DNA of 64,000 nucleotides from Blasia pusilla (lineage: Eukaryota; Marchantiophyta; Marchantiopsida; Blasiales): NCBI GenBank assembly GCA_050084515.1, contig CM114272.1, positions 56,606,001 through 56,670,000 of the forward strand, read 5' to 3'. The notes under the pieces were generated by a model, which saw only the letters and a list, made by a program, of their open reading frames with translations, had not been told where the DNA came from and searched no databases. Made by a program: the position numbers and the translations under genes. Positions within the stretch are counted from its first letter, which is position 1; every line of letters begins with the position of its first letter. Positions 22,408 to 33,705 of the stretch are shown one piece after another.

Positions 22408-23451
22408 TCACATCCATATATCAGGGTCATCAAGGTTCAACACCTCACCAGTATCTCGAAGAATGGCCGTAGGTAAATCCGCCTCACGGCCATAAAGCAA
22501 CAAGTACGGTGAGAAAGACGCTAAGGATTCGTGCCTGCTGGATCTGTATCCCATCGCCAACCACGGCAACTGAAGGTCCCAATCTCCTAGGTGACCTCTC
22601 TTCAAGCCATACTTGCGTAGTCCGCTCTTCACCGTCTGCACAACCCGCTCCGCTAGTCCATCCGCCTCAAGATGATCTTGCGAAGTAGTGCGGTGGTCGA
22701 TCAGTGTCTGATCACACAAGGCCTGAAACTCCCCGCGGAACTCTGTACCGTGGTCGGTCAACACCTCAGCTGGCGCACCGTACTGACTCAACATTCAATC
22801 TAGGAAGGCATACGCAACTCCCTCACTCGCTTTGTCAGGCAATGCAACCAACTCTATCCACTTCGAGAAGTGCTTGACCATCACCAACACATAACAACTA
22901 TGACGCTCCATCAAAGGCAAAGGTCCTACAAAATCCAAACTCCATCTATAACCTAAACCCATGATCGGAAGTGGATGCAATTGTGGAGTTGGAGCATTGA
23001 ACAATGCTTGGACTCGATCACACACCGTGCATCTGGCAACAAACTGCTGAACGTCAGCTTGCATGCCTCGCCACCAATACTGAATCTGGAGCAAGCTATA
23101 TGTCCGCTTCACTCCAAAATGACCCAACTCCTCGTGGGCATGACTCACCAAATGTGCTCTCTGCAAAGGATGAGGCACTACACGCACTCTACCATCCTCC
23201 CATACTCGCAACACATGTGTCCCCTCCCAGCGGAACCGTGTGGCCCGCTGTAGGACCCGATCTCGCTCTCTAGCACCCACTGTGCTCGCAACGCTGCAAG
23301 TATGCAGATACTCCAAGACAACTCCATCATCAAGAATATCTTGGCCACCTGTCGTCTCCTCACTGGCCTCGGGATCCAAGGACTCTCTATTAAAGTCTCC
23401 ACACTTTGGCTCTCCATAGCCAACAAGCCTAAATAGGCTGACGCGTGCCAT
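22408..23451 (-). pseudogene. integrase (zinc-binding domain and DDE core)
   Basis: Frame 23451-22795 has the HHCC zinc-binding segment (HAHEELGHFGVKR, then ARCTVCDR) and the first core strand (YRWSLDFVGPLP). A frame break after AYAFLD leads to 22794-22408, which has VLTDHGTEF (second Asp) and EADGLAERVVQTVK (Glu and following helix). The three DDE acidic residues therefore seem present, split over two frames. Known role: insertion of cDNA into the host genome. It precedes the C-terminal part with the PHD finger. Confidence 0.85.
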
Positions 23452-23519
23452 CCTTGCATTGACTCCTCATCACTCTCTCCATGCCATCGAGCTCCAATTG
23501 CGTCTCGCTGACTTGGGCA

Positions 23520-23944
23520 TGAGTTACGACTCAACCCATCTGGATCCTGGTTGAGCATCCCAAGTCTATGAACCACTTGAAAATTGTACTCTTGCAACAA
23601 AAGAGCCCACCTTGCAAGCTTCCCTGTAAGCTTGTCGGACTCCATCAACCACTTAAGTGGTTGATGATCAGTAATGATGGTAAAGGGATTGCGGATAGAT
23701 AACATCTGAAATGTGCGACAGCCCACACCGCACCCAAGCACTTACCCTCATACGAGCTATACTTCGCCTCTGCAACGTTGTTCGAGTGACTAGCATAAGC
23801 CACCACGAACTCTCTACCATCATGGTCAAGCTGGGTGAGCACGGCTCCAAGCCCCAACATGCTCCAATTGGTATGCGACTGGAAAGGACGACCCCTGATC
23901 GGTCTCCTCAATATGGGCGCGGACCTCAATCGATCCATGAGCAT
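23520..23944 (-). pseudogene. RNase H domain
   Basis: Minus-strand frame 23944-23645 begins LRSAPILRRP and has LGLGAVLTQLDHDGREF, AYASHSNN and YSSYEGKCLGAVWAVAHFR. The continuation FTIITDHQPLKWL and LARWALLLQEYNFQVVHR lies in another frame (23741 onward), so a frameshift separates the halves. This is the usual RT-linked RNase H of Ty3/gypsy pol. It degrades template RNA during cDNA synthesis. Confidence 0.85.
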
Positions 23945-23963
23945 CTGAAATGCTCTCTCTTGC

Positions 23964-24900
23964 TCATCCCTCCAGTGCCACTCCTAATCCACCTTGGTCA
24001 TCATGGTTAGCGGCTTCGCAATCGAACTGAGACCCTTGACGTACCGACGATAGAAGTTCGCCAATCCCATGAATGCACGAACTCGACTCACATCTATAGG
24101 GCATGGAATGCGTGAAATAGCCTCTACCTTTGTCTGTTGCACACAAAGCCCCCCACGGTATATCGTATGACCCAAGTACTCAATCTGGTTGTAGAAGAAC
24201 TTGCACTTGCCTGGATGTAGCTTCAGCCCATGTCACTGCAATCGTCAAAACAACTCCTTTAGATGTCGCTCATGCTCCTCAATCGTGGCGCTAAAGACTA
24301 CGATGTGAGCAAAATCCAAACCTGCCAAGATCCTATCCATGACCCTCTAAAACTCAGCTGGGGCGTTTTTTAACCCGATTGGTAAGAACCGCCACTGGTA
24401 CAAATAATCCTTCCCGTGAGGATCGATGCCCCAAAATTCTGTCTTCCGCATGTCCTCCAATCTGATAGGCAACTGATGGTATCCGGCTTGCAAATCCAAT
24501 GAATTGAAGACCTTTGCATGCCTAATCACATCAAAGATCTCCTCAAGGGTGGGCGTGGCATACTTATTGGCCTTTGTTTGCCGATTCATAGGTCGATAAT
24601 CTCCACACATTTGCCTATCCGTCCAGTTGCCATGCACATCCTTCTTGGCGGGCATGACAGAGGTAGATGCATACTCCCCATGCGACATCTCCACTAGTCC
24701 TACTCCAACCAAGTCCTGGCTCCTAATCTAAATCAGAGCCCTCTCCATATCATTGTACATGTAGGATCGTCGGAAGATCGGCGTGTCACTCGACAACTCA
24801 ATGCGGATCCCTTGACCCTTCAGCATACCCAAATCATGCATACTAAATGCAAAACAACTCTATAACTCCTAAGGAATTGGTGTATCCGATGCCGCTCTCC
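23964..24900 (-). pseudogene. reverse transcriptase, catalytic YxDD lost
   Basis: The fingers and palm are readable on the minus strand: RQMCGDYRPMNRQT, motif A FNSLDLQAGYHQLP (24530-24480 area), YQWRFLPIGLKNAPAEF with the expected Phe, and then the connecting region (YLGHTIYRGGL, RAFMGLANFYRRYVKGL). Stops and frameshifts occur at about 24346 and beyond. Where the family has Y-x-D-D, this copy reads FAHIVVFSA: the two active-site aspartates are missing while their flanks remain. The copy cannot make cDNA. Confidence 0.88.
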
Positions 24901-25277
24901 TCTTGTCAACTTAGGGCCCATATATGGCTCCCAAGTCTCCATCGTGACTACGGTAGGACTCTCCGGCACGGATGTCGGTGATTGCTATGGTGCAACCATG
25001 TCTCGGACAATAGAACTTCCATCTCCACTTGCAGTACCCGGAACCACGCTCGATGCTCTGGCTATCATCTCCTGGTGTACCTGCAAAACATCCCAAGAAG
25101 TCCAAGGGTGTCTCTCCTGATCACCCCTGGTGTGTCGATCTCCTCGGGTCTCGCCCCCAACCACAGCCTCAACCGTCTCGGTAGGCATGGGGCTCACCAA
25201 TGCAACAACAATGATTTGTCACATCCTCAAACGGCGTTGCTCAGCTACTCCTAAGCTGAAAATCCATGTCAAGCAGT

Positions 25278-26160
25278 TCAGGTCCATCGCCTGACCCAAG
25301 TCACTCCTGTGGAGAATCCCATCGCTCGCTCTCGCTCATCGGCGTTGGGCTCCACCAACCTATGTACCTGGTCATCCCAAACCAAGCAAGGTCCGGCCTC
25401 CTTGAATGCATAGGAAGCGGGAAAACTCACCAATATGGGAAAGGCGGCTCGTGGCATGCCAATCTTGTTGACCACAGTCAACGGCGGTCGATCATCGTGC
25501 CTCCGTGCCTGTGATCGGAGGGACGCTCCACTCTCGCATAAGCCCTCCGCAATACCTCGTGTGGTACCAAGTTGGTCCACCAAAGACACGGGCGATGTGC
25601 TTGTGAACCCACATTTGCTGCATCTAACAACATTGTCGGGCCGATCCATGCGCGCACCTGATGTGCACTCGTCACCACGCGGGACCTCGAATCGCCCAAA
25701 ATTGGCACATTCTCCAAAATGTATGCTAGAGAACGAGACTGATGCTCATGTAAATGTCGCAAGATCCGCATCATCTCCCAAAATAACTTGGACTGAGTGT
25801 CAGCTAACCCGCTACCTCATCCAATACTGGATTGGCCCTGACACGGCCAACCAGCAATGACCAAGTCTATGGTCCCTACCCACTCCAAGTCCTGCGTCCC
25901 CAACAATGAAATGTCCCTCGGTAGGGAACTCTGGTAACCCTAAATGGCGGACGCAGACAACAAGTCGGGAAAATGGAGGCGTAACAGCGCCACATGGTGA
26001 AGTGAAGCGCACCTTGCAACATTATCAATCTCCACATACAGGTACTGCTGCACGCGCACTCCAACGTGCAAAACAATAGCTAACCCAATGCTGATCCCTC
26101 CAAAGAGATCCAACACCCGAATACCCTCCTCTAGGATGCACCACACAATCCGGGTGGTGT
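25278..26160 (-). pseudogene. cytosine-5 DNA methyltransferase domain inside retroelement pol
   Basis: Motifs occur in canonical order on the minus strand. Motif I is VLDLFGGISIGLA (about 26119-26075), followed by YLYVEID. Motif IV is AGWPCQGQS with the catalytic Pro-Cys (Cys codon 25841-25843). Motif VI is YILENVP (25703-25723). Motif VIII-like is AHRPCLWWTN (about 25600-25570), and the motif IX/X region is ERERAMGF (about 25330). The order I-IV-VI-VIII-IX/X is unlike plant DRM enzymes, which are rearranged, and the AHR...W-N and ERxxxMGF wording recalls DNMT3-type enzymes. Known role: methyl transfer from AdoMet to cytosine. The domain sits between retropepsin and RT. Stops after SASAI (25940) and in GQSSIG, plus a frameshift near 25490, make this copy a pseudogene; the motifs themselves are preserved. 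Confidence 0.85.
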
Positions 26161-26559
26161 CCAAAGGGGTCATAGTAGCACTCCTGCCTACATGGGGTTT
26201 CTCTGACCTGTCACACTCCAGTGCAAATATCTCGCTCCATGCGGTCTGCACATGCTTAGTGGCTAAGCGTCGAAGCTCCTCAGTCGAGCCCCAAAGCGGC
26301 ATCTCTCCTCCACGAACTGATGCGGCTACCATGACACTCGTCTCCATAGAAATGTCAAGAATGGGAGTATCCTCTACATGGACATGTCCCTCAATCAAAT
26401 CACTAGGCCAAGTGATGGCACTGCTAAATACTGCTAAGGTCGCCATCTCTCCCGGCCGTTGCTTGACCACTACACCTGTGAATCGAGCGGGTAATGAGCT
26501 AAGGCGCCCATCACCTGATTGCCATCCTAGTCTGTAGGACGCTGACTCCTCCCTGTAAT

Positions 26560-26842
26560 CCAGGGAAAACCCCATCGAGTATAACACTGCTCCACCAACC
26601 AAGACGTCGTAGGACTCTACATCAGTCACTATCGCCTTGGCTCGCACCACGGGCTCATATGTAGGATGTCCTGGGAAAATCCTCACCACGACCTCCTGTC
26701 GGGTGATATATTGTGTGGTACTTGCTCCACCCAAGGATGTCTGTATTCGGAATGGACAACGCTCCACATCGGCTCTCATCAAGCCCAATCCTCTGAATGA
26801 CGCTTTCCCCAACATCATGGGTTGCGCTCTTGAATCCAACAA
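26560..26842 (-). pseudogene. retropepsin-like aspartic protease
   Basis: The minus-strand frame opens LLDSRAQPMMLGK, where the family has D-S/T-G-A, so Gly has become Arg. It continues with IQTSLGG, a V-x-V strand region and ESYDVLVGGAVLYSMGF, the expected distal strands. It is in one frame with the methyltransferase motif I, so protease and methyltransferase were presumably parts of one polyprotein. Known role: maturation of Gag-Pol. Confidence 0.7.
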
Positions 26843-26882
26843 GACGCTACGGACTAAAAGCTCTACCTCTGGAACTCACCAA

Positions 26883-27287
26883 CTAGAAGACCTCTCCCTG
26901 GTTACCCAGCAACACAACACCAAGAGAAACCATGGCACACTCTATCGCGGGTCTAGCGGGCATCTCCACCATCCTAGCAGCCGCAGCTTGCCATGAATCT
27001 GACCTGGACGCCCCCAACATCCGTTCCAAGGGCAGGTCCATCACCTCCTCTGCAATCACCTCTAAACGTGATGCAAGGACTCCAACTCCACGCTCACATA
27101 GCGTAGCGGCTAGCCAAAAAACCTCGACGGGCGTACCTCCCAACGTCATAACATCGAAAGCAGAAAATAAAGGAGCGCGGAACACAACGGTGGCTGCCCC
27201 CAACAACGTGCTCGACACATGCCCCTCATGAGCATCAGCAATCGGAGTCGTCGCACTTGCTTCTCCCATCGCTCTCCGTGCCTGCAC
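26883..27287 (-). pseudogene. unrecognised block between gag and protease
   Basis: A 134-codon minus-strand frame (MQARRAMGEASATTP...) has segments such as SAFDVMTLGGTPVEVFWLAA, VIAEEVMDLPLERML and SDSWQAAAARMVEMPARP. It is Ala/Val/Glu-rich, predicted helical by eye, and keeps an uninterrupted frame among broken neighbours. I cannot assign a family. It occupies the gag-pol junction, where some plant gypsy elements carry a second helical capsid-like part; that is only a suggestion. Confidence 0.4.
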
Positions 27288-27549
27288 ACCAACAACATCA
27301 CCAACTCTCCAAGAACTCTAATCACGGTTCATCGATGGGGTCCTCATCGCCTCAAACAATGTGAAAGACTAAGGAAGCCTAGTCTGTTTCCTGGCTTCCC
27401 CTCGTTGTGGATCCCACTCTGCGGCTGCTCCATGCGTCACAACAGCGGCGGCCTCCATTTTGGCAATCCCGCACATCCAACCAGGATCCTCCATATCTCT
27501 GGCTGCTCCATATGATATCGATGCCACGGATCCGGCATCGGGTAACCTC

Positions 27550-28871
27550 AATGCCATAGCGGCAATTTGCTCCTGTAGTTGTTGTATCTGAGCAGCCATC
27601 CTAGCCTCACGCACGGCGTCTCCCTTGACGCGTCTAGGTGGTGGGACTCTACCTCCTCCACGGGCAGCTCCACCATCCTTTCAGGAAACTCCAGCTCCTC
27701 GTCCCCCAACGGGACCATCTGGTGCACGACCTCTAATCCCACCCAGACCGGGTACTCGCTCTGGTGCACTCTCTGGCCCTCGGTCCGGACGTAACTCAAG
27801 ATGTAAAGTGAAACACCTGGCGCGTGTATGACCATACCTCTGACAATAGTCACACTGATAACCTCCTGGTGCATCACCATCTCCTCCTCCATGCTGAGGC
27901 ACATATCCATGACCCTAACGAGTGCAATCGCGATGATGATGGGCTCCACCACATGACCAACAAGTAATAGTAGGCGGCTGCTGCTGAGCCGCACATGAAG
28001 GCGCAGGTCTCTGTGGCACGGTCTCCCGGTATCCTTCCTCAGCTCGTGGTGCCACAGTCAACCTATCTCGGAGTCCACGTTGCTGCACAGGTGGTGTAGA
28101 CAATCGTGATTGCTCTCGCCGAACCCATGGTGGCTACGCTCTCCTCCGCCATGTTGCGCTCAATATTCTCGGCGGTGCTAAAAACATCTCTCAAAGTAGG
28201 GGAGGTGTTCATAAGAAGCACCCCTCCCACACCCGTGTCCGCAAGGTCCGGTCCAACATCGCGTACCAGGACTCGATAGCCCGAGCCTCTATGACCCCCT
28301 AAGTGACGTTGATCAACGGGCGCAAGCGAGTGTAAGCCTCACGCAAACTCTCACCTGAGCGCCTCTGGAAGTCGTGGATGCTCCGCAACTTCTCCGTCCG
28401 TACCCCCCGGTAGCTCGCCCTCAACTCAACAAAGAACTCAACCACGGGGTTGAACCTGGGACGAACCTGACTAGATGGTGCAAGTGCTCTAATGCGAGTA
28501 ATCCCTCCTAAAACATCACTAGTGGAAGGGGAAGTAGCCTCTCCTGACTCCTCCTCCTCATCTGGGAACGGCTCCGTCCATGACACATAGTGTGGGTCAT
28601 AGTAGAGTTGCCATGCCTCAATCTCCTAGGCATATCTATGGGAGAACTCATGGTAATCGTCCATGGGCGCCCCCTCTAAATGCTGGAACATATCGTTCCA
28701 TGTTGTAAATGGGTTGAACTCTCTAGAGTTCCTAGCCCACTGTGAGTCACACCAACTCCTAAACTCCGCAATGAAGTCGTGTAGCTCTATAGTGCCTACA
28801 ACACCCGAAAATCTATGCGGTCCTCTACCCCGGTCGTCTATCTCGTATGCCCAACTGGTAGGACCACTCAA
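27550..28871 (-). pseudogene. gag: capsid region and two zinc knuckles
   Basis: Capsid-like sequence appears as FIAEFRSWCDSQW, ELRASYRGVRTEKLRSIHDF and GESLREAYTRLRPL in one frame from 28871, broken by single stops near 28628 and 28299. The next part, ESWYAMLDRTLRTRVWEG, is also gag-like. Two CCHC motifs follow: CWSCGGAHHHRDC (one residue shorter than the norm) and the canonical CDYCQRYGHTRARC. Known role: particle assembly and RNA packaging. Multiple stops and frame changes make it non-functional. Confidence 0.75.
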
Positions 28872-30800
28872 TGTGTACAGTGGATCACTAACACACTCCT
28901 CTATACGCTCACTCTTGTGTGACGATGACTCAAAAGGAGATCAAGGTGGTCTCTCACGTGGAGACCCTCAAAACCTCGCACCACTCCGGGTAAACCCTCC
29001 AGAGCTACTCTCAGGTCCACTACCTCGCCTCTCAAAATCTCGAAAGGACGCCGTGATGGCCCTCGTGCCCCTCTCACACGATCACTCTCAATCTGGTGAG
29101 TAATCCCTCAATCCCTCAAACTAAACATGCGACACTCAATCTACACTCTCTCACTGAGACGTGTGTTGTGCGGCAACAAGCAGCGGGATGCGGCAAATCA
29201 ACCGATCTATCGTCTCATCGACAAACCATCCTCAACTCTGGACATCCCACAGAGGTCTATGTCTCCTAAACCCATACATCATCGATGCTACTAGCATCAG
29301 CACAAAACCCAATATCCCAAATAACTTCCCAATATCCGGAAATCCCTCACGCGTATAGGGTAAGAGACCATAATGAGTAACTTGACAATAATGCCGATAT
29401 CGCTCCTCGGCAACTGAAAATCTCGACCCCAACTTGGTCGTGAAGACAACTCCTCCAATCAGCAAGTCGTACTCCTCTCGTACTGACGTTGCTCAAACCT
29501 CCTCGATGTGCGGTGCAGATCTAGAAGTCCAGTGCGGCACTGGCGGCACGAAAGGGTTATAAACGGCACGGCATTCGGTGGCATACCCTCCTCAATCAGC
29601 AATTCACATGCTTTGCACCTTAGTGAAGGAGCGACTCCGCAATCGAGACGGTGCGGTGCGGTGCGGCCACATGGGGCAAGGCACGGCAAATCGGCGGCGC
29701 GTTGCGGCTACGGGCGTCACGACACGGTACTCAATCATCACCGAGCGGCTACCAATCCCAACATAGCAACATGAAATGAAAACTCAAACGCCATAACTCG
29801 AGGTCACCTGCCATCATTGGTTGATGATGAAATTGCGATGACGGTGGGGGCCAAACCAAAGTACGTGGTGGCGGTGCAAGTCAGAGAATCAACGGTGGTC
29901 GTGGAAGATCCTCCACTCCGTAATACCGGCAATGGTAACCAAAGGGTGGACAACGGCCGAATCCGGCTCTGAGAAGCGCTAGGCGACTGCAATAGCCAAC
30001 AGTGGATGGTGACGGTTGACTGTTGATGGCGACGGTTGACCATTTGACCATTGACGGCGGACCATTGATGGTGACTATGACGGCGACAGCCGAATCCGGC
30101 TATGAGCAGCGCTAGGCGACGGCAACGGCAACGGCGGATGGTGGACGGTGACGGTTGACGGCGGACCGTTGATGGTGATGGTTGACCATTGACCATTGAC
30201 GGCGGAACGCTGATGGTGACTATGACGGCGACAGCCGCCGTCGGCGCGGCGGCTAGTTTAGGGTGTGAACAATTTAAGCCTAAAAATTGCCTAGCAATGG
30301 AAGTTTTTCAGATTGACCATTTTGCTCATAACTTACAATTACACACCGTTTATTGCATAACATGCACAGCTTTATGATCTACAAGAACGTAAAAAATATT
30401 TGGAATTGGACATTCGAGTAAAAACTGAGAGGGACTGTTGTAAAGCCCAATGTCTCTTTCTCCTACACAAAATTTGGCAACGCTTCCGTGTTGATTTCTC
30501 CCAATGAAAATGTAAAACATGTGAGAACACAAATCAGCAAGCTACATGGTGCTCCCAAGAGCACCAGCATGGGGCAACCTGCCCCCATACTCAATCCCTA
30601 TAAAACATTGGGCAGCGCTTCTGCGCGCCACTCTTCCACACAAAAAATCGTGAAAGGAAACATCACAAGTAAGCGGCTCTTGCTCCGGTGAGCACTCCCA
30701 TGAACCTCTGAACGGGGAATACGATCCCCAACTCGCAAAACCAGCGAGTGACTAGCGAGTTTCCCCATGAAGCTCTCTCACTCACTCATTCTCTCTTTGT
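28872..30800 (-). other. retroelement leader region
   Basis: Sequence between the 5' LTR fragment and gag. It has a repetitive stretch at about 30000-30230, where GACGGTTGACCATTGACGG-type units and GGCGGACC recur, and a TATAAAAC near 30599. I recognise no primer-binding site next to the LTR remnant; it may have been lost with the LTR end. Confidence 0.5.
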
Positions 30801-31311
30801 AAAGTAAGATCAAATCTCTCTCACAACACTATAGTTCTCACATGTGTGCACTCTCACATGTGTCTCTCAATGTCAAACCAAACCCACTCTCTTAATGAGA
30901 GGCTTGGGTTACACACACAAGGCAAACAAGACCATAACTTCGCCATCTCATGCTAAGAGGTTCAACAAAAAGAGAATGAGCTCTCAAGCTCTCTCTCTCT
31001 CTCCTTGAGGTATACCCCTCCCCTCTCCCAAGCTCTCTCCATGTTAACCTATGCTCCCAAGTCACCTCCTTGGATGTAGGAGGTCAAGGGCCACTTACCA
31101 AAAATAGAAAGGCGATCATATACTCAAATTGGTACTTACCTAAAATAGTAAGTTCCTCAATATGGCTCGAAATGAGCCGTAACGAAGGAAAACCTGCTCT
31201 CTCAGGTTTCTCGGGGCCCCAGCAAGTCATCCTCGACCCTCTGAGCTTGTTCTCTACTACTCACGAAGGCGCTCTACTAGATCTCACCGATCTATTCTAA
31301 AAGACGTGACA
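30801..31311 (-). repeat. LTR fragment: first 511 bp of an A-type LTR
   Basis: Matches 21075-21591 of the complete LTR. It stops at AAAGTAAGATC (+), exactly at the point where the 128-bp fragment at 21594-21721 ends. Its outer border GACGTGACA is followed by the TCCA target duplication. Confidence 0.8.
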
Positions 31312-31315
31312 TCCA

Positions 31316-32215
31316 TAATGCTCATAATTGTATGTGTTTTCCTTTTTGCTTCTACCAATTCCTCGTGTTAACACCATAGTTTATTAATAAGTACTATCTT
31401 GTGGATTTATTCATTGTTTACATAAATACATGAATATTGTTCCTACTCCATTTTGCACAATATGCGTTCACTTTTTCTTGCATTGACCATCATCCTAAAG
31501 TAGTTCACTAGGACTTTCCCTTTCTAGTGCGCATGCTTCTTACTATATTGGTAGCCAAACGAATGATCGGGGAGATCGAGGATTACGAGTAATCATAGCC
31601 AATTAAAATAAAAAAATTCCATTTCATTTAAAACTCGTTGAAAAACAACTTGCATGATATAGGGGTTCCCTTTCTATAAAGTATCTAAAAACACGTTTGA
31701 AAGTTGGTTTTACCGTTCCCGACTATCAAATACCGGCAATGTACCGCTTCCCGTGGAAAAACTCTTCGTGGACCCTGAACCAAACCATCTAGATATTTAC
31801 CCTACTTTTCAATGTTTAACATAAGTTTTCCTTCCACTTCCCATCTCTTATATATACAATATGCTTAGATGTGTATAGGTAAGAGAGATGCATATTTAAT
31901 CTTTTCATTTATAATCTACAAGTATATGGGATTCCTTTCCATGTGACCAAGATATCTAGTTACCACAAATATAACGATGTTGAAGTTAGTCTAAGCCCTT
32001 TTAATTTTCTCATTTACACCCAATTATAACTTCACAATATACTCCGTGGTCAATTTCATATGCGCTATTCAAACCATTATGCTTTTCCTAGGAATGGAGG
32101 TTCATACTTACAAAAAAAAAAGAAGAAAAGTGTATATAACCAAGTTTTCTACTAATCTAATCTATATTCTTAAAAGAGAATGGGATTAGAGAAAGCCTCT
32201 TGCAGTGTCGACACG
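31316..32215. other. AT-rich intergenic DNA
   Basis: No gene or element recognised. Confidence 0.55.
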
Positions 32216-32219
32216 TGTC

Positions 32220-32525
32220 TATCGTGCGCATACACATCGCTACACAACATACATCGTTGTCGCCGAACATACAAATAAACAAGCACAATCCCATGCTAAC
32301 TTATGGCATCCAAACATCGAGACGAGAAGTACCAAAATATCTCCAATAAATCAATCCACTCTCTCTCAACATCTCACACCAAGCTTTCCATGGTGTGCAA
32401 TCTCTCTCATGTCAAACCAAACCCACTCTCCTAATGAGAGGCTTGGGTTACACACACAAGGCAAGGAAGACCATAGCTCTGCCGCCTCATGCTAAGAGGT
32501 TCAACAAAGAGAGAATGAACTCTCA

Positions 32526-32622
<97 letters not shown>

Positions 32623-32853
32623 GTATAAGAGCCACTTCCCAAAGTGGAAAGTCAACTATACTCAGAATAGAAACTTACTTGAAATAGTAAGTTTCTCTAT
32701 ATGGTTCCAAATGAGCCGAAATGAAGGGAAAACCAGCTCTCTGCGAATTTACCCGTGGCCTCAGAAGGTCATCCTTGATCTCGTGAGGCTGTCCTCCAAT
32801 ATCTCCGAAGGCGCTCTACTAGATCTCGCCAATCTATCATAAAAGACGTGACA
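32220..32853 (-). mobile_element. solo LTR, subfamily A, with CT expansion
   Basis: The ends read (+) TATCGTGCGCATACAC and AAAAGACGTGACA, with TGTC at 32216-32219 and 32854-32857 as a 4-bp duplication. A perfect (CT)n run of roughly 90 bp (about 32530-32621) replaces the short CTCTCTCT of sister copies, so the microsatellite grew inside the LTR after insertion. The first CA/TG dinucleotide has mutated to TA. Confidence 0.8.
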
Positions 32854-33085
32854 TGTCCTTTCAAATGTCTTCAATTGTTGACATGAGTCAGATTAAAAGA
32901 ATAATTAAATTAAGAGGACCAAAAACTTAAGAAATGAACAAAAATTTCCCCTCGGGCATCATACTAGTATATATTATTATCATATATATTCATGTCATCA
33001 CCTTAGGCATCTATATCATACCTAGGCAATTCTGACCAACAAAAGTTTCCCATCTCTTCCCACATTCTTAGGATCACTATGTGGT

Positions 33086-33705
33086 GGGTTAACTTATTGG
33101 AAGGTTTTGAGGTAATGATAAATATTTAAATTACGCATCATGCCTTACACGTTATGGTATGAGATCGACTACTGCAGTTATATTCAAATCCAAATGAATG
33201 GGCCACTCATGGACTATATAGCACTATTATGAAGACATCCCCATCTTTTCAATGGTCAGCAAGAGGGACCCATTGATTTTAATTTTGGGCTCTTAATTTA
33301 TTTGGCCCTATATTACTATTTGTCTTCCTTCTTACTTATGCCATCACCACCCTAGGGTAGTATGCTAGTATTTGTAAAATTATAATAAATCCACACAATT
33401 AAAAGAAGATGGGATTAGAGAGACCTTTCTTGTCCTATCACCTAAATATTCTTTTGGTGTTTAAGAAAAGGAGGGAAAGGAGGAGCCTAAAAATTCTTTT
33501 GGTCTTTAAGAAAAGGAGTTCAATTAAAAGAGAAGGAGGAAACGATTTAGGGTTAACTTATTGGAAGGTTTTGAGGTAATGATAAATAATTTAAATTACT
33601 CATCATGCCTAACACGTTATGGCATGAGATCGACTAGTGCATTTTTATACAAACCCAAGTGAATGGGCCACTCGGGGATTAAATAGCACTATTAGGAGCC
33701 GATTC
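33086..33705. repeat. direct duplication spaced 464 bp
   Basis: About 150 bp starting GGGTTAACTTATTGGAAGG at 33086 recurs at 33550 with few changes, including a shared CACGTTATGG-ATGAGATCGACTA block. Between and after the copies, TTCTTTTGGTGTTTAAGAA recurs three times (near 33450, 33500, 33705). This is a local tandem duplication of non-coding DNA. Confidence 0.75.

Larger units (their letters stand above)
20947..31311 (-). mobile_element. Ty3/gypsy-type retrotransposon with DNA methyltransferase and PHD finger, decayed
   Basis: On the minus strand the order is LTR 5' part (31311-30801), leader, gag, unknown block, retropepsin, cytosine-5 DNA methyltransferase, RT, RNase H, integrase, PHD finger, LTR 3' part (21721-21594), then a complete LTR (21591-20947). 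TCCA at 20943-20946 and 31312-31315 flanks the whole as a 4-bp target duplication. RT before RNase H before integrase is the Ty3/gypsy order. The coding block (21722-30800, about 9.1 kb) divides one LTR precisely, so either the block inserted into an LTR or a template-switch product integrated. Stops, frameshifts and loss of the RT YxDD show this copy cannot act by itself. No chromodomain was seen; a PHD finger occupies the integrase C-terminus. Confidence 0.85.

Noticed and set aside
25278-26160. Capture of a plant DRM methyltransferase
   Set aside because: DRM enzymes have rearranged motif order; here the order is I, IV, VI, VIII, IX/X.
22062-29103. Many plus-strand frames of 60-150 codons
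   Set aside because: They are reverse-strand shadows of the minus-strand retroelement coding region.
32431-32655. Arg-Glu or Ser-Leu repeat proteins on either strand
   Set aside because: Created by the (CT)n microsatellite inside an LTR.
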